Source of the DNA: UBA7672 sp965279085
Lineage (GTDB): Bacteria; Pseudomonadota; Alphaproteobacteria; Caulobacterales; Hyphomonadaceae
Reading direction: 5' to 3'
Assembly (NCBI GenBank): GCA_965279085.1
Contig: OZ257149.1
Coordinates: 4,278,001-4,342,000, forward strand
Length of the DNA stretch: 64,000 nucleotides
Position 1 is the stretch's first letter; each line of letters starts with the position of its first letter. Both the position numbers and the translations under genes were made by a program. The notes beneath the pieces are model-generated. The model worked only from the letters and a program-made list of their open reading frames with translations, did not search any database and had not been told where the DNA came from. This document shows, piece after piece, positions 56,630-64,000 of the stretch.

Positions 56630-57163
56630 ATGGCTGATTTTACGCCGACTGAGAGCGAGGAGACCGTGCGTGCTGCGGCGAGCCGCGACATCAATCCCGC
56701 CACGCCCGCAGGCTTCCTGCGCCTCTTCGATGCGCTTGCCTTCAACCGCCTGGTCGCCGTCTCGATGTTGCGTGCGAAGGATCGGAGGAAGGGGCTTCAT
56801 GTTCTGCGCAAGCAGGATCAGCAGACCATGGCCTCTTATTTCCAGGTCGCCATGGCGTGCGCCAGCGAGTTGGAAGGGAAGGCGATGTCCTTCGATGAGA
56901 TTGCGATGGCGATCACAGGCAAAGTGCAGGAGCTGGATCTCCGCCGCTGGTTCAAAGTCGAGTTCACCAACCAACAGCCGGAAGCCTTCGCCACGCATTT
57001 CTTCAAATACCACCATGTGAGAAGCGGGGCGCCGGAAGCCGTCGAGCTGTTGCCGGACAATTTTGTTCCGGCCGACGATGTGGTCCGCGCGAGCGAGATG
57101 TTTGACCTCGAAGGCGCGGATATGTGCGGAGAGTTCGAACCACCTGGTCAAGTGGTGCACTAG
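56630..57163 (+). CDS. Unknown protein, first gene of the element's small-gene operon
   Basis: A 177-residue soluble protein, mainly helical, with no recognised family. It starts at an ATG following CGGAGA, 37 bases downstream of the -10 hexamer. The operon of short, mostly overlapping genes that follows resembles phage or integrative-element early regions. The gene cannot be assigned a function. Confidence 0.65.
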   Translation: MADFTPTESEETVRAAASRDINPATPAGFLRLFDALAFNRLVAVSMLRAKDRRKGLHVLRKQDQQTMASYFQVAMACASELEGKAMSFDEIAMAITGKVQELDLRRWFKVEFTNQQPEAFATHFFKYHHVRSGAPEAVELLPDNFVPADDVVRASEMFDLEGADMCGEFEPPGQVVH

Positions 57164-57194
57164 CCAGAGTTTTCTAAACGGGAGGGAGGGTGTG

Positions 57195-57596
57195 ATGCCT
57201 GACGTAAGTCGTCAGCATGTGGTCGATGCTTTGACCAATGCACTGGAGCGGGCAATTGCACGCGCATCGCACGACCTGCGCGCTTTGCTGATCGCGGCCG
57301 AGTATGGCGGGGGAAGCGTGGCTATTGGGCGGTTGTCGGTGCGCCTTCTGGCAGAACTCGATGCTTTCGAGTTCGGGGCAGGGTGGAAGTTTGGCCGCAA
57401 GCCCGTCACGCTGGGCGATCTCGACGATGTCATTGCCGCCGGGATGAAAACCGCAGGCGGCGCGGCGATGGCGGACGCCGCTGCCGGCGCCATCCACGCC
57501 TGCCGCAAACTGGCCGAGGCGATCGACGGAGAGTTCGCGATGCGCGGCATCGTTATGTCGCGCCGGGATGAGGCGGCGGTTGATGAGGCGGCGTGA
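57195..57596 (+). CDS. Unknown small protein of the element
   Basis: A 133-residue, alanine-rich, helical protein. The ATG is preceded by the strong GGAGGGAGGG ribosome binding sequence, which decides the start over upstream codons in the same frame. The last bases overlap the next gene by 14 bases. No motif is recognised. Confidence 0.65.
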   Translation: MPDVSRQHVVDALTNALERAIARASHDLRALLIAAEYGGGSVAIGRLSVRLLAELDAFEFGAGWKFGRKPVTLGDLDDVIAAGMKTAGGAAMADAAAGAIHACRKLAEAIDGEFAMRGIVMSRRDEAAVDEAA

Positions 57597-57819
57597 GAGC
57601 AGGGAATATCACGGCTTCGCGGAGCGTGGTCAGTTCACGCGGTTGGCAGCCGAGGCGAAAGCGTCTGGGCGCGTGCTCATCCCCGCCGAGCCCATAGGGG
57701 CCGGGTTCATCGATCTCGAACTTCTGCAATGGACGGACGAGGCGGAACCACGCGATGCCAACCCCGAAGAAAAGGATGTCAGTCGCGAGAGCGAAGCCGG
57801 AACACGTCGTCGAAGCTGA
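57583..57819 (+). CDS. Unknown small basic protein
   Basis: A 78-residue protein starting M-R-R-R-E-S-R-E, with charged ends. It overlaps the 3' end of the previous gene and the 5' end of the next one, so it may be translated through coupling. The ATG at 57568 is an alternative start. Nothing in it indicates a function. Confidence 0.5.
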   Translation: MRRRESREYHGFAERGQFTRLAAEAKASGRVLIPAEPIGAGFIDLELLQWTDEAEPRDANPEEKDVSRESEAGTRRRS

Positions 57820-58225
57820 ACGGGAAGGCCTGATGCGAAACATGCTGGCGCGCGCGTTATTCGATGCCCCGCCGGTCCTCTACGAGGGCTTCGCGTACAC
57901 CGTCTATGACAACCGCGTGCCGCCCTGCAAACCAGAGCACATGCTCGCTGACCGGTTCATCGCTGAACTCGATCATGGAGGATGGGAGCTGGCGTCGTGC
58001 CGCGGATGTTCACGCGAAGACATGACACCGGCGCGGGCGCGCCGCGAACTCTACGACATGCTGGTGTTCTGCTTCGACTTCAACGATCGCGCGCGCTTCG
58101 CGAAGATGGGATCGCGCAACCCGGCAGAGGCAGGGGAAGCGCGTAAATGGGCGACCGAAAAGCTGTGCGAGACTTTCAGGATCAGCCAGGCGGTGCTGGT
58201 CCGTCGGCAGCGCGTGCGGCGATGA
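57755..58225 (+). CDS. Unknown protein of the element
   Basis: A 156-residue soluble protein with a cysteine pair (S-C-R-G-C) and several basic stretches near its C-terminus. The start could also be the ATG at 57776, which has GAAAAGG upstream. Its stop overlaps the next start (ATGA). No known family is recognised. Confidence 0.6.
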   Translation: MPTPKKRMSVARAKPEHVVEAEREGLMRNMLARALFDAPPVLYEGFAYTVYDNRVPPCKPEHMLADRFIAELDHGGWELASCRGCSREDMTPARARRELYDMLVFCFDFNDRARFAKMGSRNPAEAGEARKWATEKLCETFRISQAVLVRRQRVRR

Positions 58226-58701
58226 GGTTCGTCTGGTGGAATGACAAGTGGCGCGGCGCCCGCGTGCGTCACGACCCGCCGGTGGACGTGCTTGTGAAGT
58301 GCACGTGCAGCAACGGGAAGTTTTTCCGGCACCAGCTCGCCCGGACGCTGTGGCCCGACGGGATCAACAAACGCACGATGGCGCGTTCTCTCGTCTGCAC
58401 GCGCTGTCTGGGAAAGTCGGCGCGGATACATTCTTGGCCCGTACGCGATAAAAATGTTGTCGGCGTGCAAGTAGCTGCGCCGATGCCGGACATGACGATG
58501 GAAGAAATCATCGGATGGTTCGCATACGGGCTTCATTGGAAAGCGCTGCTCGAAAGTGGCCGGCTTCCGCCTACACGCTTCGCAGCGCCGTACGGGGGCG
58601 ACGTGTGGGACATTGATGCCATCTGGGCCAACGGCATCGCGGGCGCACCGCCGGTTGAGGAAATTCTTGCGAAGCCAGAAGCGTGGGAGCGATCGCGGTG
58701 A
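58222..58701 (+). CDS. Unknown protein with Cys pairs
   Basis: A 159-residue protein beginning M-R-F-V-W-W. It contains C-T-C and C-T-R-C spaced about 40 residues apart, which could bind zinc, and a tryptophan-rich middle (I-I-G-W-F-A-Y-G). It overlaps the genes on either side by 4 bases. Presumably part of the same operon; the role is unknown. Confidence 0.6.
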   Translation: MRFVWWNDKWRGARVRHDPPVDVLVKCTCSNGKFFRHQLARTLWPDGINKRTMARSLVCTRCLGKSARIHSWPVRDKNVVGVQVAAPMPDMTMEEIIGWFAYGLHWKALLESGRLPPTRFAAPYGGDVWDIDAIWANGIAGAPPVEEILAKPEAWERSR

Positions 58702-59144
58702 GTGTGCAGTGTCCATATTGCAGGCGACCTGCGCGGCACATTGCTGCGGCGATTGCCTTCCCCGACAGGGCCGGCACGCGCGGGCGCTTCGTTTGGATGT
58801 GCGCGCCGTGCGATGCGTGGTCGTTCTGCGGCCCGGATCACCGTACACCGCAAGGGCGTCTCGCAGATTTCGCGCTGCGAGAGGCGAGGTCAGCCTTGCA
58901 GAAGAGCCTCTCACATCTCCCGTGGACGCGCGAACAGCGCCGGGCTTGGCTCGCCGCCAAGCTGGGGCTTGCGGAGGCGAAGTTCCGTATCCCCGATCTT
59001 GACCTTGATGCCTGCCACCGCGCGCGCGAGTTCGTCGAGCTGCGGTTGCAGGGCCTAGTCGACCTTCACCAGCTTCGCGTCGCCGTAAACGTGGATGTCA
59101 GGATAGCCGGAGGGCACCGGCCCGAAGCGGACAAAGTAGGTTGA
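58698..59144 (+). CDS. Putative zinc-finger protein (DUF3268-like)
   Basis: A 148-residue protein with C-P-Y-C near the N-terminus and C-A-P-C about 28 residues later, followed by a tryptophan-containing strand and a long basic helical region. This resembles zinc-finger-containing phage proteins. The GTG start overlaps the previous stop. The last 90 bases overlap the small convergent gene on the minus strand, and the C-terminal 30 residues look unlike protein, so the natural end may have been lost. Confidence 0.6.
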   Translation: MSVQCPYCRRPARHIAAAIAFPDRAGTRGRFVWMCAPCDAWSFCGPDHRTPQGRLADFALREARSALQKSLSHLPWTREQRRAWLAAKLGLAEAKFRIPDLDLDACHRAREFVELRLQGLVDLHQLRVAVNVDVRIAGGHRPEADKVG

Positions 59145-59258
59145 CGGAGGTATCGGCGTGCCGACGGTCGGCGGGTCGACTTCCGTGATGACGAAAACGG
59201 TGCGCCCGCTCGTGCCGATGCGCACGCGGTCGCCCACTTTCAACTTTGCCTCACTCAT
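59055..59258 (-). CDS. Small SH3-like protein
   Basis: A 67-residue protein with a short beta pattern (K-V-G-D-R-V-R-I-G, then V-F-V-I-T-E-V), typical of small SH3-like barrels. Its ATG overlaps the stop of the SRAP gene (ATGA). It overlaps the 3' end of the convergent zinc-finger gene. Function unknown. Confidence 0.6.
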   Translation of the reverse strand: MSEAKLKVGDRVRIGTSGRTVFVITEVDPPTVGTPIPPSTYFVRFGPVPSGYPDIHVYGDAKLVKVD

Positions 59259-59929
59259 GCCGCTTCTTTGGGCCGCGGTGGAACGATGACGAGCTGACCC
59301 TCGGGCAGCGGTTGCTGAAGCTTGATCGCCTCCTCGATCGGCTCGTTCAGCCACGTCTCGCATTGCTCCCAATCGGTGAGCAGCACGGGCATGGCCTTGG
59401 AATGAACCGGCTTCACCAATGCGTTCGGCGACGTTGTAAGGAACGTATAAAGTTCATGGTCGCCCTCGACGGGCTCCTTCTTCGTGCCGCGCGTCCCGGT
59501 CCATGGACGCCACATCCCGGCGAACATGAAAGGCAGCCCGTCGGCCCGCGCGAACTCGACTTCGCGAAAAGCCCCGGTGCCGACGGTGCGTTGATCGGGT
59601 TCGAAGAAGGATGTTGCCGGGACCAGGCAGCGATAGAACGGGTCGGTCCACTCGGCCCAATAGGGCGACGGGCCGCTCTTGTTCATGACGTGTCGCGCGT
59701 TTGTCACCCAAGTTGCGCGGGGCTCGTCCACCTTCGGAAAGCCCCAGCGCATCGAAGTCACGTCCAGCCCGTCACCACGCTGCACGATCACGACGCCCGG
59801 CTTGTCGGGATAGACATGATCAGGAAGGTTGCCGAAGCGGAGCGGGATCTTGATCTCGCTGAACTGGTCGATGGACCAGCCAGGGATTTCTTCGCCCTTC
59901 AGAATGGCTTGCCGGTAGTGGTTGCACAT
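59255..59929 (-). CDS. SRAP/HMCES-family abasic-site protein
   Basis: A 224-residue YedK/HMCES-type protein. The catalytic C2 (M-C-N-H-Y-R), which forms a thiazolidine link to abasic DNA, is followed by the family residues N-A-R-x-E/N-A-R-H-V, the F-E-P motif and M-P-V-L-L. It shields abasic sites in single-stranded DNA and is often carried by SOS-linked operons and mobile elements. It lies in a minus-strand operon with two small unknown genes. Confidence 0.93.
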   Translation of the reverse strand: MCNHYRQAILKGEEIPGWSIDQFSEIKIPLRFGNLPDHVYPDKPGVVIVQRGDGLDVTSMRWGFPKVDEPRATWVTNARHVMNKSGPSPYWAEWTDPFYRCLVPATSFFEPDQRTVGTGAFREVEFARADGLPFMFAGMWRPWTGTRGTKKEPVEGDHELYTFLTTSPNALVKPVHSKAMPVLLTDWEQCETWLNEPIEEAIKLQQPLPEGQLVIVPPRPKEAA

Positions 59930-60174
59930 CAGCGTTGCCTCGGTTCCGGGGTTATCCCATGTCGCGCCATAAGCACCATTGCCACCTGCCGCCCGAGCGG
60001 CGTTGGCAGAAACGCCTTGGCGCAGCCTAGATCGTTGAGGCGGCCTATGTGATCGAGGTCCGGGCCCGGTATGCGCAAAAGTCGATCCTCGCACATGGCG
60101 ATCAGCATCGCTGCGGCCGTCATGCACGACCCCGGTCCGGCGAGTTCTTCCGCAATCCGCGAGGCTTCGTTCAT
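59929..60174 (-). CDS. Unknown small protein upstream of SRAP
   Basis: An 81-residue protein, helical, with the sequence P-G-P-D-L-D-H-I-G-R-L in the middle. Its TGA stop overlaps the ATG of the SRAP gene by one base (TGATG), so they are coupled. No recognised domain. It could act with the SRAP protein. Confidence 0.6.
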   Translation of the reverse strand: MNEASRIAEELAGPGSCMTAAAMLIAMCEDRLLRIPGPDLDHIGRLNDLGCAKAFLPTPLGRQVAMVLMARHGITPEPRQR

Positions 60175-60683
60175 GGGAACAGCGAAGCCGGACAGGGCAG
60201 ACTGGTCAACTCCCTACCCAGCCGTCACGAAGCCGATACTTTTGCTCGTGCGCGCGTGTGGTCAGGCAGTTTGTACACGCTGCACTTCTGAGTGTCTCGA
60301 TTGGGCCAATCTCGGAAGTTGGTAAGGTTAGTGTCGAACGACCGGAATGGACCCTCATACACGCCGCTCGTAATCTTGTGTCCGTGGGGCAGCCTTTGGC
60401 CCAAAGCTGCCGTTGACCACAGGTGCGTAGCTGCTGCTTTGCTCTAACCGGCGAGCCGCATACGGACGCGCCAGCAAGCACTCTATGGAGCTCGCGTATG
60501 GATTTTCCGTGGAGCAAGGGCGGCGACACCGTTCGGCAAAGCCAGGCATGTACGTTGGCTCCACGTACGACGGTGCCGGCATTCAAACGATGATCCGCGA
60601 AGCGATCAGCAATGCCCCTCAAGGAGCCTGCTGCGGCCTCCCCAAAAACGTGCTAGAAGGTCGATGGGGTCGTCAATCGGGGT
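60175..60683. other. Intergenic region with a gyrase-like remnant (509 bases)
   Basis: No complete gene. A plus-strand stretch (60515-60616) resembles the N-terminal ATPase start of GyrB/ParE proteins and is described separately. The rest holds no recognisable feature. Divergent promoters for the SRAP operon and the downstream hydrolase are expected but not identified. Confidence 0.4.
60515..60616 (+). pseudogene. GyrB/ParE-like ATPase N-terminal remnant
   Basis: The plus-strand frame encodes K-P-G-M-Y-V-G-S-T, then M-I-R-E-A-I-S-N-A, closely similar to the opening of type II topoisomerase ATPase domains (x-R-P-G-M-Y-I-G-S-T and E-V-V-D-N-A). The similarity covers about 33 residues and ends abruptly, with no ATP-binding G-x-x-G-x-G downstream. 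It is probably a decayed fragment left by recombination; chance similarity is possible. Confidence 0.4.
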
Positions 60684-61685
60684 GTGACCATGCGATCTTT
60701 CCCGCCGACTCCTGCCATGCCAGCTAAGCTCCGCCGCCGGAGGATGCGACATTCGGCTTCCTGCGCGTCTGAACGCGTGTTGGGGATTGGGAGAACGGCG
60801 ACGATTGCGGGTGCTCCGTGGTACGGTCGGTTGCGTGGGTGGCTCAAGTCGTGCCTCTGCGCCGGCGCCCTGTTCTCGTTGACCGCCTGTGTCGGCGTCG
60901 ATTTCGGCGAAGCTGAAATGTTTCAACTGCGACCAGGACCTGGCCTCACAGGTGAGGGGGCGACAGGGGCAGGCTACGAGTTTGAAGCGCTGGACATCAT
61001 TGCACATGACGGCGTTCACCTGCGCGGCGGGCTTCTGAAAAAGCCAAACGCATCCTTCACAGTGCTCTTCTACGGCGGCAACATCGCGACCGCAGCAAGA
61101 ACCGGGTTGCGGCGGGCACGAGAGCTTGCGGCTTTGAATGTCAACGTGGTGCTGGTGGACTACCGAGGCTATGGCGGAAGCGACATTGGGGCCATGTCAA
61201 CCGAGACCTTTCTCATGGACGGTTTGACCGTGTTCGATAACCTGGCCGCGCGAGCAGACATTGGCGCCCGGAGACTGCTGGTGCACGGCCACTCGATGGG
61301 GAGCCTCATTGCTGGTCATGTCGCCGCCAATCGCGACGCCGCAGGTGTGGTGCTCGAGAGTTCGGCCACTACGACACAAGCGTATGCCGACAATCAGGTG
61401 CCATGGTACGCGCGCCCGTTCGTGCGCGTCGATGTCGCCGAGTCGCTGCGTCAACAAGGCAATCTCAATGTGATCGGTCGGATAGACGAACCTCTGATGG
61501 TCATCGTCGGCGAACGCGATCAGGACACACCGGTGAGCTTCTCGCGTCAGCTCTATGAAGCATCGACGCTTCCGGCCGATCAACGGCGCTTGGTGGTTGT
61601 ATCAAACGCAGGCCATAGCGACGTGTTCGGGCAGCCCGCCGCTCTCGATGCATATGCAAAGTTCCTGATGTCGCTGGCGCATTAG
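60684..61685 (+). CDS. Lipoprotein alpha/beta hydrolase
   Basis: A predicted hydrolase with G-H-S-M-G-S nucleophile elbow, D-Y-R-G-Y-G-G-S upstream, and aspartate and histidine (N-A-G-H) near the end. A lipobox (F-S-L-T-A-C) lies about 68 residues into the frame, which is too far from this ATG. The true start is probably the TTG at 60831, giving a normal 19-residue lipoprotein signal. It resembles the hydrolase at 31.4 kb in overall design. Confidence 0.75.
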   Translation: MTMRSFPPTPAMPAKLRRRRMRHSASCASERVLGIGRTATIAGAPWYGRLRGWLKSCLCAGALFSLTACVGVDFGEAEMFQLRPGPGLTGEGATGAGYEFEALDIIAHDGVHLRGGLLKKPNASFTVLFYGGNIATAARTGLRRARELAALNVNVVLVDYRGYGGSDIGAMSTETFLMDGLTVFDNLAARADIGARRLLVHGHSMGSLIAGHVAANRDAAGVVLESSATTTQAYADNQVPWYARPFVRVDVAESLRQQGNLNVIGRIDEPLMVIVGERDQDTPVSFSRQLYEASTLPADQRRLVVVSNAGHSDVFGQPAALDAYAKFLMSLAH

Positions 61686-62027
61686 ATGGCAATGCGGTGA
61701 CGCCATATTGGAAGTTGGCTCTGGATGGCAAGAATCGGCGATTTCCAACCGACCGCTCAGGGCATTGCGAGCGAACGGAGTTGGCCCCAAGACGATACAC
61801 TAAATGTGTTGCACCGCCTGTATGAAGCCACACAGCTTATAGGGGATCGCTGCTTCGGGAGTTTGCCTGATGGAAATCCCGGGTCTTTGACAAGGCGGCC
61901 CTGGGGAAGCCGAGCTGTTGATCCGGGAGTTCGCGGGCTCGCGGCGACAAGCGTTTGCATTGATTGGTCGCTGGCAGCATATTGACCTTTGCTGGGCAGT
62001 TGCGCTCGGGCTGGGGATTTTGATCAC
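61686..62027 (+). other. Intergenic region (342 bases)
   Basis: No gene, repeat, promoter or terminator is convincingly seen between the lipoprotein hydrolase and the sensor kinase. Confidence 0.4.
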
Positions 62028-63656
62028 GTGAAGGAGGTGAGACGAAGCACGTCGCTTGTCGCGCTTGCAGCGTTAGCGCCGCTTGTTTTGTTGGGCGTGC
62101 TCCTTGTCGCCGGCTCGCTATACAATGCCCGCGTACAGGCTGAACAAGCTACTCTGACGAGGACTTTGGCGCTAAACGCGCGGGTCGACGCCGAGCTGAT
62201 GATTGACCGCGGTGCGCTGCTCGTTTTGGCGGGCTCTCAGGCCATCCTCAACCGCGATTGGCCGGCAGCGCGCGGACGCGCTCTCGAGGTCAAGAGCAAG
62301 CGCACGAGCTGGCGAAATGTTATTCTCACCAACGCTGCGACTGGCGAGACTGTCTGGGAGACCGCGGACACGTCCATTTCGGATGAGGCCCTCTCGAAGC
62401 CGATTTCTGGCTTCATCGCGTCGCGCCAGAGCGCAGAGATCGGCGGAGCCGAAGCCGCAAGTCCAAAATGCCGATGCATTCTGATGCATCAGATTGTGCA
62501 AATCGCACCTGAGCAGCTTGTCCTGTCAGTCCAGCGAGACGTTAGCGACATCCAGTCATTTCTCATGGAAGTGGTTCATGCTCCCGAGGTCGGCGCCGTG
62601 GTGGATCGCAACGGCCTCTTCGTGGCGCGGACGCTCGACCATGACGGCCGGTTCGGAACAGCCGCTACGCAGTACGTTCGCAACGCTGTAAAGCGCGGCG
62701 GGGCGGGGATTTACGATGGCGTGACGTACGAGCAACTTCGCAACCAGACCGCTTACACCACCTCGTCAGCTTCCGGCTGGTCGTCACACATTGCCATCCC
62801 TTCCACCCGATATGAGTTGCTGGGGTTTGGCTCGGTCGGTTTCGCAATCGTCGCTTTCGCCGCTGCGCTCGTGTTTGCCGGCGTGTTTGTGTATTATGCC
62901 TTTCGCGATGCAAGGGCGCGGCGATTGGCGCAACGTGCACAGTTCCAGTCGCAGAAGTTCGAGGCGTTAGGGCGCCTCTCCGGTGCAGTAGCGCACGACT
63001 TCAACAATCTGCTGGCGGTCATCGTTGCGTGCTTTCAGATGATCGAGCGGCAGCCGCTCAGTGAGGCCCAGAAGCAGACCATCGACGAAGGAAGAAAGGT
63101 CGTCGATAGGGGAAAGGCGCTCATCCAACAGCTACTTGGATTTGCTCGCGAGAAGCCCGTCGAGTTGAATTGCATAAATCTCGCGGAGGTAGTTCACGCG
63201 TGCGAAGGGCTGGTTTCCAGATCACTCGGATCGCGGATCGCGCTTGAGATCGACCTTGCAGATGACCTGGGGCACGTGAGGACCAACAAGGTTCAACTCG
63301 AACTCGCGCTTCTCAATTTTGCGACCAATGCGCGGGACGCAATGCCCAACGGTGGGAAGCTAATCATTTCCGCATACGCATCGCCGGTGCGCGGCTGTGT
63401 GGATCTGGTTGTGCGCGACAACGGCCCCGGCATGTCTGAAGAGACAGCATCGCGCGTCTTCGAGCCCTATTTCACAACCAAGGGCGAGGGCAAAGGGACC
63501 GGTCTCGGTCTTGCACAGGTGCATCTGCTGGCAACTCAATCCGGAGGAGCTCTGCATCTGGAAACATCGCCGGGCAAAGGCGCGAAATTCACGCTCCGGT
63601 TGCCATCGTGCGATCCCGCTGGCTCCGATGGGCCGATGGCGGAAGGCAGAACCTGA
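62028..63656 (+). CDS. Sensor histidine kinase of the element
   Basis: A 542-residue membrane kinase with two transmembrane helices (about residues 8-30 and 262-286) around a periplasmic sensor domain. No HAMP is visible; a short linker leads to the H-box A-V-A-H323-D-F-N-N-L-L, followed by an HATPase domain with D-N-G-P-G-M and G-T-G-L-G-L. No response regulator lies next to it within the window. The start is uncertain: a GTG at 62028 is used, although AAGGAGG at 62031-62037 lies just inside the gene. It probably belongs to the mobile element. Confidence 0.8.
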   Translation: MKEVRRSTSLVALAALAPLVLLGVLLVAGSLYNARVQAEQATLTRTLALNARVDAELMIDRGALLVLAGSQAILNRDWPAARGRALEVKSKRTSWRNVILTNAATGETVWETADTSISDEALSKPISGFIASRQSAEIGGAEAASPKCRCILMHQIVQIAPEQLVLSVQRDVSDIQSFLMEVVHAPEVGAVVDRNGLFVARTLDHDGRFGTAATQYVRNAVKRGGAGIYDGVTYEQLRNQTAYTTSSASGWSSHIAIPSTRYELLGFGSVGFAIVAFAAALVFAGVFVYYAFRDARARRLAQRAQFQSQKFEALGRLSGAVAHDFNNLLAVIVACFQMIERQPLSEAQKQTIDEGRKVVDRGKALIQQLLGFAREKPVELNCINLAEVVHACEGLVSRSLGSRIALEIDLADDLGHVRTNKVQLELALLNFATNARDAMPNGGKLIISAYASPVRGCVDLVVRDNGPGMSEETASRVFEPYFTTKGEGKGTGLGLAQVHLLATQSGGALHLETSPGKGAKFTLRLPSCDPAGSDGPMAEGRT

Positions 63657-63685
63657 CAAAGGTAGTCTGACCGCTTTCGGCGAGA

Positions 63686-63883
63686 TTGAGCCGCTTCATC
63701 AGGTTAGACCAGAAGGCGCGATCTGGCCCAAAGCGGACATTGGCCTACGGCGTGGAGATGGTCACCGATCTGCTGACCGAGCCGGGCGTCGAGCAGAAAG
63801 CGATCGCGTCGTCGATCGCAGACGAGGTGGACCGGCGCGGCCTGCTGGATAAAGCGCCCGAAGCGGAGATCGAGGCGGCCTGA
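63686..63883 (+). CDS. Unknown small protein, perhaps truncated
   Basis: A 65-residue frame beginning at TTG, rich in charged residues, with no recognised motif. A stop codon lies six codons upstream in the same frame, so it may be a short gene or the surviving end of a longer one. Its stop directly abuts that of the convergent partial gene. Confidence 0.4.
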   Translation: MSRFIRLDQKARSGPKRTLAYGVEMVTDLLTEPGVEQKAIASSIADEVDRRGLLDKAPEAEIEAA

Positions 63884-64000
63884 TCAGCCCGGCCGAAGGA
63901 CCGTGCCGTCCGGCAGGATGATCGCGTCGCCTGAGATCGTAGCGCCACTCACGCGCGGCGGTTCTCCAAGCGCAGCAAGATAGGGCCGCAACGCCTTTTC
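63884..64000 (-). CDS. Partial unknown protein, 3' end only
   Basis: The window cuts the gene. The last 38 codons are open on the minus strand, ending L-P-D-G-T-V-L-R-P-G before TGA. The composition looks like real coding sequence. The family cannot be decided from this fragment. Confidence 0.6.
   Translation of the reverse strand, partial: EKALRPYLAALGEPPRVSGATISGDAIILPDGTVLRPG

Overview
The window is a GC-rich, densely coded chromosomal segment of an alphaproteobacterium, most likely of the Caulobacterales/Hyphomonadaceae type. Three observations support this. A System I cytochrome c maturation operon runs directly into degP, a two-component pair and glnE. A PleC/DivJ-like kinase has a perfect CtrA box (TTAA-N7-TTAAC) just upstream of its start. 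A tRNA-His 3' fragment carries the A73 discriminator and U72 typical of alphaproteobacteria. The species cannot be fixed from sequence alone.

Layout. (1) 1-9.6 kb: ccmE-ccmF-ccmH, a DegP/HtrA protease, an OmpR-type regulator and kinase, and glnE, all on the + strand. (2) 9.8-11.4 kb: an ECF sigma factor, a one-helix membrane protein and a periplasmic metal-sensor-like protein, forming a probable envelope or metal stress module. (3) 11.4-19.6 kb, minus strand: the PleC/DivJ-like kinase, a CheY-like regulator, an EAL protein, aminopeptidase N, a conserved unknown, and an Hcp-like protein with a Sec signal peptide. (4) 19.9-41.2 kb: housekeeping and catabolism: a polytopic GT-C-like protein, a DHA2 MFS pump, a Yip1-like protein, an astA-astD-astB arginine catabolic operon continuing into GNAT, glpK and ubiE, a lipoprotein hydrolase, HMG-CoA lyase with a CaiB/BaiF CoA-transferase, an M48 protease, a hot-dog protein, a carboxylesterase, and a shortened Mfd-like helicase.

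(5) 41.4-46.7 kb holds the most striking object: a 1782-residue protein made almost entirely of about 220 octapeptide repeats (roughly [IV]-[AG]-[AG]-[LF]-[ST]-x-[TS]-[QDAE]) with no visible signal peptide. (6) 46.8-54.8 kb is accessory: a decayed Crp/Fnr regulator, a GH30-like lipoprotein glycosidase, a small-membrane-protein / membrane-protein / sulfotransferase / arylsulfotransferase cluster, and two unknown proteins.

(7) From about 54.8 kb to the window end lies a probable integrative element. It begins with a truncated tRNA-His 3' half (candidate attL), followed by a P4-type tyrosine integrase. A recognisable promoter then leads into six overlapping small unknown genes with phage-like organisation. 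After these come a divergent SRAP/HMCES operon, a GyrB-like ATPase remnant, a lipoprotein alpha/beta hydrolase, an orphan sensor kinase and two terminal fragments. No second copy of the tRNA fragment was seen, so the right end probably lies beyond the window.

No rRNA, complete tRNA, CRISPR array or insertion sequence was recognised.
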